DNA of 64,000 nt from Sphaerolaimus hirsutus (taxonomy: Eukaryota > Nematoda > Chromadorea > Monhysterida > Sphaerolaimidae), in assembly GCA_964036195.1 (NCBI GenBank), contig OZ038454.1:8742001-8806000 (forward strand), given 5' to 3'. Each line of letters opens with the position of its first letter. The first letter of the stretch is position 1. Below, piece by piece: positions 1 to 11,802 of this stretch. The notes under the pieces are model-generated. The model worked only from the letters and a program-made list of their open reading frames with translations, was not told the DNA's origin and ran no database searches. A program made the position numbers and the translations under genes.

Positions 1-319
1 AATTGTTCCGATCCGCGCCACCGCGCCGCATTTTCGCACAGAAGCTACAACGGTAACAATACTTTCAACCACACAGAAGTGCCAACTTCCCCAGCCAAAG
101 TCACGATGTCTCTCAACAAATTCATGCAAGCTAGCCAACTCAAAAATAGATGCACTTTTCGCAATGAGAATAGCGAGGTGCCGGGCGGCCGATACAAAAA
201 CGGATCAAATAGCGTCGATCTGAATCGTATTTCACAAATTAAACGTGATTATATGATATCCAATTCCTTCCTCAACGTTGTGCGTGAAATCGGGCGGAAA
301 ATCAGCCCAAAAAACCGAC

Positions 320-3300
320 CTTATTTTCAGTTCCTAAGTGTGAAACGATAGAATCTATTTCTTCAGGGTCGGACAGGGTGGACACGCAGTCGTGGTAGCT
401 GATGGGGCCGATGGTCAACGCCTCGTCGCACAGCGGCAATAAGCCGCATTTCATCACTGCCACCTGGAATGTATTTTAAAGCTTGAAATTATTGAAGTTA
501 GGGTTGGATGGGAAAAATGTGTCCCCTGAACCACCCCCACCCCCCCCCCCCCAAATCGCCTGGCTATATAGCTATTTTGCCCCAGTTTTTGCTCAAAATC
601 GCCAATTTACATGAATTTTTCACATTCTCACCGTAAAAACACTAGTTCGTGTGTCTTATTACCTATTTTCAATTAATTTGGTACTACTTGTGCCATGTTT
701 TTAGTTAGCTATTTTTCGCCTATTTTTAACCATTTTCGCACTTTTTGAAAAAGCCATATATTGAACCTCCGCAACCCTCCCCCCTTTTCAGCTATCTAAC
801 CCTCCGGAAACACGATTTACCATCTAGCCAACTCCCCTGAGGGTCAAAATCTGGAACACCCCTAGTCCAACTCTAAGACCCCTCAATCGCCCTTCCACAG
901 GCGCCCGGCCCCCAACCCACCGCGCCCACCACCGGCGTCTGGCAGTGCAGCACGCAGTTCACGTCGTCCCTAGCGCGATAAATGGCCGCGTGCAGCCGGA
1001 GCGCGTGCGGCAGCGCCGCCATGCCCGTCGTTCCCGGGTCCAAAACGTCGCCGCCGTCGACTCCAGCAGACACCAGGGGGCAGTCCCAAATCCTGTAAAA
1101 TGCCCGGTAAAATGTGTAATGTCACGCTTGCCGTACGTTTGCCGTTTTACCGGGCATTTTACATGACTTTTGACACTTTGCGTGACATTTGACATTTTAC
1201 AGGGCATTTTACAAGGTCTGAGACTGGCACCAGCGACCCGGCCGTGATTTCGTGGTACAATAGCGCGGGCGGGTTTAATAGAAGATACTCGGATGGGGGG
1301 CTGGGCGACGCGGCCGGTGAAGATGGGTCGTCTACGGGAGTCGGGCCGGTTTGCTGGCTGCGGCGCACGCGCAGCTGCGATGGGGAGGCGATGTTTTTTG
1401 AGGTTTGAGAAAGGATTGGAGTGAATCGGGTAGCCCGACGCTTTTTTCGGGCAGCCCAATTCAGTGAATGGAATTTCCGACTTGGATTTGGTTCTGTTCT
1501 GATGCTGACTGCCACACATCAAAATTGAGCAGCATGTACATGAAAAAATTGTTTACAGTATCCAATTCTATTCAGATACTATAGAATATAAGATTTGGAT
1601 ACACATGAAACTTTACAGGGTCTTATACATGACATTTGACATTTAACAGGGTCTTTTACACGACACATGATATTTTACAGGGTCTAGAACCGCCCCTGGC
1701 AGGGCCGTATCCAGGGGGGGGGCGGGGGGCTGCAGCCCCCCCCCCCTTCCCGGGGTGAGACCAGAAAGTGAACGGAAAATGTGACTTTTTAGGTGTCAGC
1801 GTAAAAAATTTTGCGCGCGAGCGCGCATATTTCACCCCACTACGGTATTATCATCATATTCGCTCCATGTGGCCGCAAATCATTCTAAATACACTCAATG
1901 TCGTGCTTTTTGCTGTTCTTGTATGTATATTTATATACATATACAGCGTTCCATGGCGCTGGCGCCAACGCCAATGGCGCCATTCCGCCACTGTGTAGCT
2001 AAAATTTTAGGGGGGGGGGGCTGAGCCCCCCCCCCCCTCGCCGGCCTCCGTAAACAAGCAGCCCCCCCCAGGGGTCTCGAATGGGGGGGGGTTGGGGGGG
2101 GTTACCCCCCCCCCCCCAAACCGCCCAGCTATCTATCTATCCCGGAGGCCGCTCAGCTATCTATCTATCCCGGAGGCAAGATTTTGGGCTACTACCCCCT
2201 AAACCCCCCCCCCAAATCGCTCAGCTATCTACCTATCTGGAACGATTTTTCAGAAACTATACCCTATTTTCGCTCAAAATTGCTATTTTTCATACCTATA
2301 TATAGATTTCCACCTTCAAAATCACTGGTTCATGCGTCTAACTGCCTATTTTCAGCTATTTTAAGTACTATATGCTCTTGTATACCCATTTTGAGCTATT
2401 TTACACCTACTTTTAGCGATTTTTCTCCCTTTTCTTCCTTCTATGCCCCGAAAAAGCCTATATATCGAACCACCACAACCCCCCCCCCCAAAACCCCCCC
2501 CCAACCCCCCCCCCCCAGAAAATTTTTCAGCTATCTATCCCTCCGGAGGAGCGATTTGCTATCTATCCAACCACTCGGAGGGTCAAAATTCAAGATACCC
2601 CTGGCCCCCCCCCGCTCAAAAATCCTGGATACGTCCCTGGCCCCTGGTCTAAGTAAAATGAGCGCCACACGGCTCGAAAAGTAAAAACCCTGCCAAAAAC
2701 CCACCGAAGCGTGGTTGTTGAATCCGTGCGCCCACTGGAAGATGTCGACCAATCGGAACAGACTAGCCAATCTATTCCTGGCCATTTTGTCCTGCTTGCT
2801 GTACGTGTTGTTGCCGCGCAAATCCGAGATGGGAATAATTGAGGTCGGCGCGACGCCGTGCAGCTGCGCCGCGGCCAACTGCCCCCTGGGAACAGTCCCA
2901 GACCCTGTAAAATGCCCTGTAAAGTGTGAAATGTCATGCAAAGTGTCAAATGTCATGTAAAACGTACGTTTGCCATTTTCCAGGGCATTTTACATGACTT
3001 TTGACAATTTGCAAGGCATTTGACATTTCGCAGGGCATTTTCCAGGGTCTGAGATAGACACCTGGGCGTGATCGCCTCGGCCAGTCTGTCCAGGTCGCGC
3101 GCGTCCGACGAGCCCACCGCCTTCTCAGACTGCACCAGCTTCTCGAGCTCGCCGCGGAACGGGTTGGCCAGGATCTCGGCCACCCGCTTGCGACGTTCCA
3201 TTTCGCACAGGTCTTCCTGCGATTGAAGGGAAGGGGTGTTGGTTTTCGATGGCTAATGGCGCCACACACGCTGGATGTCAACTGAATGCATGTCAACTAA

Positions 3301-4762
3301 ATTTTGGTTAATTATGTGATTTCAACTTTCCTACGTGACAGAACATAATTAATTTTATATCGTGACTAGGGTGTCAAATTTCCGTTTTCCGTTTCCGTTT
3401 TCCGCAGGCAAATTTTTTCCGTTTTCCGGCTGCTGAAATTTTTTTTCCGTTTTCCGTTCCGTTTTCCGGTCACTATTTTTTCCGTTTCCGTTTTTCCGGC
3501 TCATTTTCCGTTTTCCGGCTAAATTTCAAATTTTTCCGCCTTTTTTCCGTTTTCCGGCTCAATTTCCAGTTTTTTAGCCTTTTTTCTGTTTTCCGCCTCA
3601 ATCATTTCACCTTTTTCTGGCTCAACTTTCTGTTTTCTGTTCCAGCCAAACTGGTAAACATTCATGCAGATTGTCAATTATGTAAATTTTATCTGTTTCC
3701 AGCAAAATTTATGCAATTTTTTCCACTTCCAGCAAAATTTCAGCAAATTTTATCCATTTTCTGGCAAAATTTCAGCAAATTTTTCTGTTTCTATGCAAAT
3801 TTCATTTTTCCGTTTCCGTTTTTCCAGCCCCTTTTTCCGTTTTCCGGCCACTGAAAAAAATTTTCCGTTTCTGTTTCCGTTTTCCGTCAAGTGCAAAAAA
3901 TTTTCCGTTTTCCGTTCCGTTTTCCGGCCGCTGAAATTTTTTTTCCGTTTCCGTTTTCTGTAAAAATTTTGTTTTGACACCCTAATCGTGACACACCCAA
4001 TTTTCACTGTTTCTCTTAAGTGTGATGCTTTTAGAAAAATGTGTTATTTAGTTGACACGAATTTACGATGTCAACTACCGTGTGGAAGCCCAACGTGACT
4101 CAGGACGCATTTATCGTGACATGTCTAGGGTTCAAACGGGATTGACTTTTCGGGATCGGGATCGGGATTGGTTTTTTTAGATTTCGGGATCGGGATCGGG
4201 ATTGGCCGGGATTGGGGTCACGGGATCGGGATCGGGATTGGCATTTTTTCGGGATCGGGATTGGGGTCTTGGGATAGAGATTTTGGCCAATGTTTTGGCA
4301 TCCACAGTTGTTCATAAAGGTCTAAAAACACTGTTGGATGCCAGAAACGTGGCATAAAATGAACGCTGGGGGTTTGCGTTCACATTTTTGCATGCAAAAA
4401 CGTCGTTTTTTCACTTTTGATAATTTCCACTAATTTTTCCGGGATCGGGATCCCGGACTTTGGAGTTTCTCGGGATTGGGATCGGGATTTGAAAAGTTTC
4501 GGGATCGGGACTGCTAAATACCGGAATTTCACGGGATCCGGGATCGGGATCCCGTTTGAACCCTAGACATGTCTGTGATATACGTCTACAAACGCCCCTC
4601 CCCGATGTTGGCGGAGTGCCAAAACATAGGAGGGAATCAAACAAAGCTCACTTTAATTACGGCCGGGCGCTGCAGCTCCTTTATGTACTCCGGGTCATCG
4701 GGATCGAATTTTAGCAGCGTCTCGGCGCCGTGTCCATTCTGATGCACCGTCCGTCCAGGCAT
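320..4762 (-). CDS. adducin, N-terminal and aldolase-like part (3' end outside window)
   Basis: Adducin is an animal membrane-skeleton protein that caps actin and recruits spectrin; its core is a class II aldolase fold. Six exons join into one frame of 283 codons: 4762-4652 (start ATG), 3216-3062, 2885-2701, 1331-1231, 1073-921 and 463-320. Family-typical stretches are FDPDDPEYIKELQ and ERRKRVAEIL (exons 1-2), SDLRG followed by LFRLVDIFQWAH (exon 3), LLYHEITAGSL (exon 4), AAIYRARDDVNCVLH (exon 5) and VMKCGLLPL...SYHD (exon 6). Phases agree at every junction. Exon 4 opens with a Ser/Pro-rich insertion. The intron between exons 2 and 3 and that between exons 4 and 5 are palindromic repeats; the latter seems to end in CTG instead of CAG. 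A donor follows exon 6 (GTCGG), and the next exon must lie left of base 1. The family call is secure; the paralogue is not resolved. Confidence 0.9.
1074..1230 (-). repeat. palindromic repeat (family A) between adducin exons 4 and 5
   Basis: This is a second copy of the same hairpin family, with the arms CCTGTAAAATGCCCGG and CCGGGCATTTTAC visible. It sits exactly between two adducin coding blocks. Flanking CTGGTGCC and CTGGTGTC look like an 8-base target duplication with one mismatch. The expected acceptor AG reads TG. Confidence 0.7.
1609..1692. repeat. partial copy of palindromic family A
   Basis: Three successive blocks of the type TTTACAGGGTCTT.TACA(T/C)GACA match one arm of the family A palindrome. 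The opposite arm is absent. It lies in the adducin intron between exons 4 and 3 blocks. Confidence 0.5.
1700..2660. repeat. C/G-homopolymer and CTATCTATC-rich repeat (family F)
   Basis: Long C and G runs alternate with CAGCTATCTATC and CCGGAGG blocks. Related copies lie at about 530-850 and within the Polinton at 53660-53930. It fills much of an adducin intron. No coding signal is trusted here. Confidence 0.6.
2886..3061 (-). repeat. palindromic repeat (family A) that is the whole adducin intron 2
   Basis: This hairpin repeat has ends related to CAGACCCTG and CAGGGTCTG with inner blocks of the type TTTTACAGGGCATTTTAC and CATGTAAAATG. On the coding strand the adducin exon stops at CCCAG, the repeat begins GTGTC and ends TTCCCAG, and the next exon starts GGGGCAG. 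The repeat therefore supplies the complete 176-base intron. Confidence 0.8.
3368..3983. repeat. small element with AGGGTGTCAAA ends and TTTCCG-rich core (family D)
   Basis: It starts AGGGTGTCAAA and ends GACACCCT as an inverted repeat. The interior is a degenerate array of TTTTCCGTTTCCG units. A second copy lies at 20094-20357. It is inside an adducin intron. Confidence 0.65.
4125..4566. repeat. small inverted-repeat element with GGGATCGGGAT core (family E)
   Basis: Terminal inverted repeats CTAGGGTTCAAACGGGAT and ATCCCGTTTGAACCCTAG enclose GGGATC-rich arrays. The element is bounded by ACATGT on both sides (4119-4124 and 4567-4572), a likely 6-bp target duplication. It lies in an adducin intron. 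Confidence 0.75.
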
Positions 4763-4949
4763 TTTGAGCGCAAATATTTGAAGAATCTGGACGTCGATAA
4801 AATGGGCCGCTTTCAGAACGCCTGAGTTGTTTAAAGCGACCAAGATAGCATGAAGTCGACACGGGCAGCGATGAGTCGCGGCTGAGACAGGTCTTGGTTG
4901 ACTAAAAAGTGGGTTGGAAAGGTGCCAACAACGTATAAAAACTCCCACC

Positions 4950-5840
4950 CAAAAATAGATTCATCATACCGCACGAGTGACTTTTTTTCGCACGCCCCCG
5001 CGACAGAAAAAAGAAAATATTTTTCAGGGAGCAAATCCCAAATCGGGATAAAATATAGCGACAAATGCGGGGATGATTGGTGTAAAACTGAAAAACATAG
5101 ACACGCAAACGAATACACGGCATTGTGTGAAAACGATCGAAATAACATCCTATCCTAATACACTCTTTCACGTTTCGAGAGAGCGATTGAAAATCTCGGC
5201 CGTTCGCGCTTTAACGACATGCCATAAAATCCCAGAGAAGTGCGCGGCGGCAAGGACTATGTACGCGGCACTGGATCGCATTATTATTAAAATCAATATC
5301 TGCACAGCATTCTGAATTGCAAATCGTTCGCAGGGCTGAACAAACAGTTGCCAGAACGAAGGGACTTGAACGGCGCACGTTTTCCCCCGCAGCTGTCGCT
5401 TTTTCCGCGCCGCCGCGGCAGCAGAAAAAGAAAAAGCATTGGTTGGAAGCGCGTAGGAAGGAACTGCAGCCAAAAAGCGCCCGGCGCCCGCACCGGTACG
5501 CACTAAGCCGACACAATACATAAAAATAAATACGTACGCGCACAATATGAGAGTGGCATGACTATCATCTCGAAGAGCGGCGGCCGCGTCTCGCCATTTC
5601 ACGCCCATCATAAAAGCGGCATTTCTGCGCGGGCGGGCGCCCCATGGATGAAATGCGGCCGCGGCGGCAAGGGATCATACGCGGCGACCAGGCGGCGGGC
5701 AGAAAATGCCACACGAAGTGACCCAAGGCGCGCACATAAAGCCGGTGCAGTGCAGTGCGCAGTGTTATGCAAGAGGGGCTGGATTGAGAGACATGTCAAG
5801 GTATTCAGGATGAAATACTGGTGGTGTTGTGAATAATCAA
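4950..5840. other. region upstream of adducin, no supported gene
   Basis: Moderately GC-rich stretch upstream of the adducin start, with small overlapping open frames on both strands and no recognisable domain. It may hold the adducin 5' untranslated region and promoter, but no element could be fixed. Confidence 0.3.
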
Positions 5841-5843
5841 GGG

Positions 5844-5942
5844 CCGTGTTTCCTCGAAATACCCCACCCCCTCGTTTAACCCCCCGCTCAAAATTTGCAC
5901 AATGAAAAAATCACCCCCGGGGGGTATTTCGAGGAAATACGG
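5844..5942. repeat. short inverted repeat with CCGTATTTCCTCGAAATA ends (family H)
   Basis: CCGTGTTTCCTCGAAATACCCC at one end pairs with GGGGTATTTCGAGGAAATACGG at the other. Related pieces occur near 15990-16050, 17690-17750, 49700-50130, 58565-58690 and 62728-63172, so the family is present both outside and inside the Polinton. Confidence 0.65.
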
Positions 5943-6328
5943 TAAGTTACAAGTTGTAACTTCCAACTTGCGCGTCAAATATCAAGCCGTGAAATTGTTT
6001 GATAAGCGATTTGTAGCTCTAGTTGCACTTATTCATCTCGCCACTTGACACGGGTAGAAATCGACCCCAGACGGATGTGCAGCTGAGCGGAAGACACGAC
6101 ATGGACACCAACGATTTCCTTACATGCTTGATGATGCATGAAGAGAGTGGATCGTTCGTGTTTCGCTCGCACCGGAGTTTTCCGTAGACGCTCGTCCATG
6201 AACAGAACGGCGAGATTGAGATCGGCCACGCCGAACGCAACGCCGGACGCCCGCTTTCATTGTTTCCGCCGTCGGTGCGGCAGCGGCCATACTTGTGTAC
6301 AATTGATGGTTGTGTATGGGGCATGCCT

Positions 6329-6467
6329 GATACGCACATCTGCCCGTTACGCACATTTGCCCGTTTTTTCACTGAACTTTTTTCACATCGCTCATATCTG
6401 AAAATCACTTGAAAAAGTGTCAAGTGAAAAAAACGGGCAAATGTGCGTAACGGGCAGATGTGCGTAT
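6329..6467. repeat. 140-bp hairpin element (family B, short copy)
   Basis: GATACGCACATCTGCCCGTT at the left end is mirrored at the right end (CGGGCAGATGTGCGTAT), with TTTTTTCACTTGA blocks inside. A longer relative occupies about 61045-62033. Confidence 0.75.
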
Positions 6468-6879
6468 TAGTGCACCCTCGTTGTGTATTTATGTACGTAC
6501 TTTATCGGCGGTCGTCCGGGCGCCGCTGCTGCATGGAACCGACCGGCCGCGCGGCGCGGGAAAACAACCCGGACCTGCCAGAAACTAAGGGAGGCTGGGC
6601 GACTGCGTGTCCTCAAACGCGAACCCGCCTAAGGTCACACGCGTTATATTTATCATCTGATAGGATAGATATATACACGTGTATATTTGACACGTATTTT
6701 CGTACCAGCGCGCGGAGTTACGTGAATACCTACGCATGTATTTGACGCGTTACACTGGTTAGATGTTGCAATACATATTTGCGTGGCGGGTGCCCCTGTG
6801 TGCAGAAACTACTCCATGTATAGGAAGGGGTGCGTCACTTGCAGCTAGTCGTGGTACAACGCCACACTGGTGAATCTAC

Positions 6880-8140
6880 TCTAACATAATGTGAAACTGA
6901 CACGCCATGCATGGGAATCTGACATAATGTGAAACTGACACACCCTGCGTGAAACTGACATGCCCATGCCTAAATGTGTAATTGACATGCCCATGCCTAA
7001 ATGCGTAACTGACATGCCCATGCCTCAATGTGTAACTGACATGACTGTGTAATGAGTAGAAATAAAAATGGATGTTGACAGAAAAACCCAACATATTATA
7101 CAATCCCATAACTCCACAGCCATTCAATTGCTATGCACAACATCAAAAAGTACTGCCACTTGTTTTGGTATACCAGTATAAATATTTTGATTCATTACTA
7201 TATTTTGGGACCTTTGAAAAAGAACATTTATTAAAAAATTTTTTGTCTGTTTAAAAAAACCAGATCATTGAAATATAAGGACAACTATATAATAATGGGA
7301 TTGGGACCAGGACTGAGTGGTCAGGACCAGGACTGGAGCATTGGGATACAGACCACCTCAGTCCTGGAATTTTGTAGAACCATCTACTGGGACCATGGTC
7401 CCACTAGTTTGAATTGTCCATGTGGCACACACATGGCATGAACATCTTCACAAACAAGGTGATAATGATCAATCAGTAAATTGTTTTACACTGCACATGC
7501 CTTGTACCAGAGTTGTTAAAAGTACTGAACTTTCAAAGTAAATGTAAATGTTAGTATTTTATTTTGACTCACCCCTGAGTACAGAAAATGTAAAGTAAAA
7601 AACTTTTACAGTGCACAAAAGGTGAGTAGATGTATGACACAGTATTGTTACTCAGGGAAAATGTCAAAGCAAGTATTTTTTCATTTTGTATCCAGGAAAA
7701 CATTGTGAGTAAAAGTAAATGTGAGTGTTATCCTTTTCACTACCCATCACAATTTTGATCAATTCTGCTGCCATTTCTGCAGCTGTTTCAATTAGTTTGA
7801 GTTGTTTATGCATTTTATGCACCCCATTGATTTTCTCCAATTACGTTTTCTGTACTCATGTACTTTCAAAAAGTATGCATAAAGGTATTTTTTGCCAGAG
7901 GAAACTTAACATATTTAGTGAGTACTTGAGTATAGATATATTTAAATGTTTTAACAAGTATGGCAAACACATGTGTATGGCATGTTAGTTTCACCTTCAG
8001 GCATGTATGTTTCACCTTCTGGCATGTCAGTTTCACCTTATGCATTTCAGTTTCACATAATGTTAGATTCCCATACTGGCATGTCAGTTTCACATTATGT
8101 CATATTCCCATGTGCAGCATGTCATTTTCACGTTATAACA
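6880..8140. repeat. inverted-repeat unit with tandem ACTGACATG arrays at both ends
   Basis: The left arm (about 6880-7055) repeats GTGAAACTGACATGCCCATGCC-like units. The right arm (about 7970-8140) carries the reverse complement, GGCATGTCAGTTTCAC. A family C element (about 7509-7958) lies between. No coding region is supported. Confidence 0.5.
7509..7958. repeat. GTTGTTAAAA-ended element (family C), copy 1
   Basis: The ends are GAGTTGTTAAAA and TTTTAACAA, with an interior rich in GTAAAAGTAAA and CAGAAAATGTAAA. Other copies: about 14155-14548 and 16272-16813. Confidence 0.5.
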
Positions 8141-9558
8141 GAGTCAATTGTATGTAAGAATGACCACACTCCCACACAAGCATGCACCATCAATAGAGCC
8201 AGGTGCCAATAGCACTAAATGGAGGCATTAAGCACTGGTTATAAATGTACTTGATTCAGTGCTTAAAATTTTTCCAAACTTAACATGTTCAATGTGATTT
8301 TGTTGGGGTTGTGTCTATGTTGTATGTTTTATACGGCGCCAGAGCTGTGGAGTTTTCCCCACGCTATTTTCAGCGCCGCACCGCAGGGGGGTAGCGGAGA
8401 CGTCCAGCCGCCGCCCGCATACTTTTATTTACATGCATCCAGTCGCGCCACTCTGTTAAAATACTTGCGGCGGCGCGGCAGCCCAGTGGGAGGCGGCCAG
8501 CCGACGGGAAGTACAAGTGGAGAAAAATGCATGTATCTCGGCGAAAAGAGGATGGCCGCAGACCGCGGAATGGGGGACTGCGGGGCGGCGCGGACCCGCA
8601 CTTGCCCCCGCTGATCAATAGAATGCAACGAGCTCGGCGACGCCGCGTGTGCACCGCAACATGAATGATGCTTGATAGAGCGGCGGCATGGCGGCGCCCA
8701 TAAATCATGCGTATGCAGCTGCGCGTGCCTAAAAAACTGCTGCACCCAGTCATGAAGCGCGGCTATGAATGCCCAATTTAAAATTCTTCCGCTAGCTGTA
8801 ACAAGCGCAACGGCACAGTGAAGGGTCGGAAAACACTGATACATTCTGAATACAAACTAAAACGCGTATTGCTTTACTTTCAGTGCAGCGACGAAAGCTA
8901 GAATTTCCATGCAGGCCGCATAGCAGACGCTGCATTCGCGATAGCGCAGTACTTAACCTGGTTCTGGAATCGAACCAAAGTTGGGGCCGGTCGTAAAAAG
9001 GGACTGGTTTTCAGCCGTCGCTGCATGCGCTGCACAGTGCGTAGCGGCGCGGCCGGTGCAGCGTAGTGAGTGCGCTGCACTGCGCCTCAATTCGACCGGC
9101 CCATCCAAGTGCATGTGCTCTAATCACCCGCCCGGCTAGCGCCAGACAGGGCATGTGTCGATGGGTACTTTTTACGGTGCGGATCGATGGCGACATAGAA
9201 CCTTGCATGCTTAATCGCTTGACCTGCGTGCGACCTCGTGTTGCCATGTTTCACTTTAAATGCTGCGGGGTATGGCTTCAAAAACACACACAAAGGCTAC
9301 TTATTAAGCAGTGATGGAAGAGGCACCAGTTTATATGACACAACAATGCACCAGCACCGGTGCCAATCCATCAAAAGGAAACCTGGAGACTTCGGGCACC
9401 AGAGAAAAAAACGCCGCATGGCACCGAAACAGGGGCCATTCTGAAAAAATGGCACTTTCAAGCTGTCGGTGCTTGCACTGAAAGGCACGCGGTATGCAGC
9501 ACCAGGCTGGAGTTTCTGAAGTGCATGCCTAAATTTTTTCAAGCGGTATTTTGGTAAT
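8141..9558. other. mixed GC-rich region, no supported gene
   Basis: Open frames overlap on both strands, which is expected in GC-rich DNA. No protein family, splice pattern or RNA gene could be supported. Confidence 0.3.
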
Positions 9559-9566
9559 ATTCTCCC

Positions 9567-10255
9567 TAGGGTTGGCCGATGTTTTTTTTTAAACGTTTTT
9601 TTTTTAACGTTTTTTTTTTAAACGTTTTTTTTTTTTTAAACATGACGTCCGAAATGTTTTTTTTTTAAAAAAACATCAGCCAAAATTTTTAGTACTAAGC
9701 ACTAGGTATTTTGCAAAATTTTTGCGCGCAAGCGCGCAATTTCACACACAAATTGACATTGGCAGTTGTTTTCATTGGTTTTGTTGCATTTTTAGTATCA
9801 AAACATCCATTTTTGTGCTACCATGGGTGAATAAGCCGACATATGTTGCTGTAATATATAATATTGAGGTAATGTGCTTCCATGTACCTCCACAGTGTGT
9901 AACTTCACTCCCAAAGTAACAACCTCCTTTTATAACCTTGTTTGATCACCATTCCGTGCCAAACTTTACCTGAAGTCACGAACATTCGACTATAAGGCGA
10001 TATACGAACGATATGTTGACGAAAAATGGATATTTTTGACACAAATCACCACTTATAATGCTATCCCATGGCTCCACAGCCATTATATGGTCATATTTAA
10101 CATCACAGAGTATTGCCAGTGTCTGATATACCTATATATGTTGACACTAGGTCATATCTGGGAGCTTTTAAAAAAAAACGTTTTTTAAAAAAAAAAAACG
10201 TTTTTTTTTTAAAAAAAACATCGAGTTAAAAAAAAACGTTTTTTTTCCAACCCTA
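9567..10255. mobile_element. hAT-like non-autonomous element with 8-bp duplication
   Basis: The left end TAGGGTTGG pairs with the right end CCAACCCTA. Both are followed inward by T/A homopolymers with AACGTTTTTTTT blocks. The flanks are ATTCTCCC on both sides (9559-9566 and 10256-10263), an 8-bp duplication. There is no transposase frame inside. Confidence 0.7.
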
Positions 10256-10263
10256 ATTCTCCC

Positions 10264-11640
10264 TATAAAATGCGTCATGCGGCCCTTCACTCAATTTATC
10301 GAAAAATACAAAAGCACAGAAATTGAAGCGATAATGGATAAACGTCCCACATGCAGAAAGATGGATCGGCGCGCGATGTGAGGAACGGCGACATTTCGAC
10401 GCCCGCCGCTGCGAACGCATGCATTGAACCGCACATAAATAAGTCGCATGCGAATATGTCTCCGCTATACATTCACAAATGCATGGCTAACGCAATCAGC
10501 TGATAAACAGAAACACGCTCGTAAATAAGCGGCGAGTATAAAACGCGGCACAACAGCTGAACTGGGCGCGAGGCGGAATTCAATTATAACCAAGTGAGCG
10601 GGCGTTTGCGGGATGGGGCGGCGGCACGCGACGCGACTACATACAGTTATTTAGCGCCGCGGCCAGTGGGCGCATGTGAACTGCCGAGACCAAAGTAGAT
10701 ACAGTGGAATACTCGAGTATGCCGTAGCCCAGCTGCAGCTGCGAGTCGGCGCGACTGAGTCAGTGGGCGCGCGTGCGAACGAACGCTGGGGTCGTTGCGA
10801 CGCGGCGCGGGGCAACGCGTGGATTGTATCGTTGAATGAGTTGTCCAGCGGGGCACGTTACATGGGTTAAGATGACCAATGGTTACAATGTATTTAATGA
10901 CAAAGTGATCCCATCGTATGTGTGATGAATGTACAAATATATACTACTGAGTACGATGATAGCAATAAAAGCGACCAGGCAGCAGATACATCAAGTGCTT
11001 GAATAAAACCATGGGGAAGTTTTTATGTTCGCGGGGGGGGGGGGTTTCAAGGGGGGGGGAGCTTTTCAAGGGGGGGCTTATAAAGAAGTGGGGTTATTAT
11101 TTTTTCATCAGAAGATTCAGGACAACTAGGACTTTATTCATTGTACTAATGCCACTGCAGTAGGCCATCGTTCTTTTGTATTTTTCGTTTCACACACTGC
11201 ACTCACTGCATTTGCTTCCATGAATCAGCCTTCAGACGTAGCTTTTTGGTCTGTGTGACTAGATCGATCGTTTTTTAAATATTTGCAGCATGGTTTCCAC
11301 CCATCACAGAGGGGGAGTTATTCAACGGGGCAGTTATTTAGGGGGGTCTTATTCAACGATTTAGTATAATTATTATACGACAAATAAAAACACTGTAACG
11401 CAAGGGAGATAGAGTGAGAGGAGAAGGCAGCAGAAACAACGATGAATAAATATAAACTGCACTAAGGAAGCGACGACTGAAATAGCAGTGCGCCGCACCG
11501 CATCCGAACGCACTGCACTGCACTGGTCCGTTCGGCGCCGTTCGTTCAGCTATGCGCTTCCGTTCGCCGCCCGAACACAAAGCAAATCAATGAAGAGAGG
11601 CCACTTTAGGGAAGATGCTAGTCTGGCTACTGGCCGGGTG
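10264..11640. other. region without supported gene
   Basis: It contains a GC-rich block at 10370-10860 with a TATAAAA at 10537-10543, then a G-run repeat of family H type near 11030-11345. No coding region is recognised. Confidence 0.3.
10537..10543 (+). promoter_or_regulatory. possible TATA box
   Basis: TATAAAA sits in a CpG-rich context (GAGTATAAAACGCGGC). No downstream gene was recognised, so this is only a sequence match. Confidence 0.2.
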
Positions 11641-11647
11641 CTGCTTC

Positions 11648-11802
11648 CAGACACTGTAAAGTGACAAGTGTCATGCAAAGTGTCAAAAGTCATGTAAAAT
11701 GCCCTGGACAATGGCAAACGAGTGTGTTATTTTCCAGAGCATTCTACCTGACTTTTGACACATTACTTGACATTTTACAGGGTTTGAGACCACAGGTCCC
11801 CA
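11648..11802. repeat. palindromic family A copy
   Basis: Blocks GTGTCATGCAAAGTGTCAA and CATGTAAAATGCCCTG are mirrored at the other end (CATTTTACAGGGTTTGAGAC). The right end reads GGTCCCCAG, an acceptor-like end as in the two intron copies. No gene could be assigned here. Confidence 0.55.

Noticed and set aside
79-351. 90-codon plus-strand frame at the left edge
   Set aside because: It overlaps the adducin exon at 320-463 on the other strand and has no recognisable features.
8940-8985. Possible tRNA T arm (GGTTCGATTCC on the minus strand)
   Set aside because: The flanking stems do not pair properly and no anticodon arm could be drawn.
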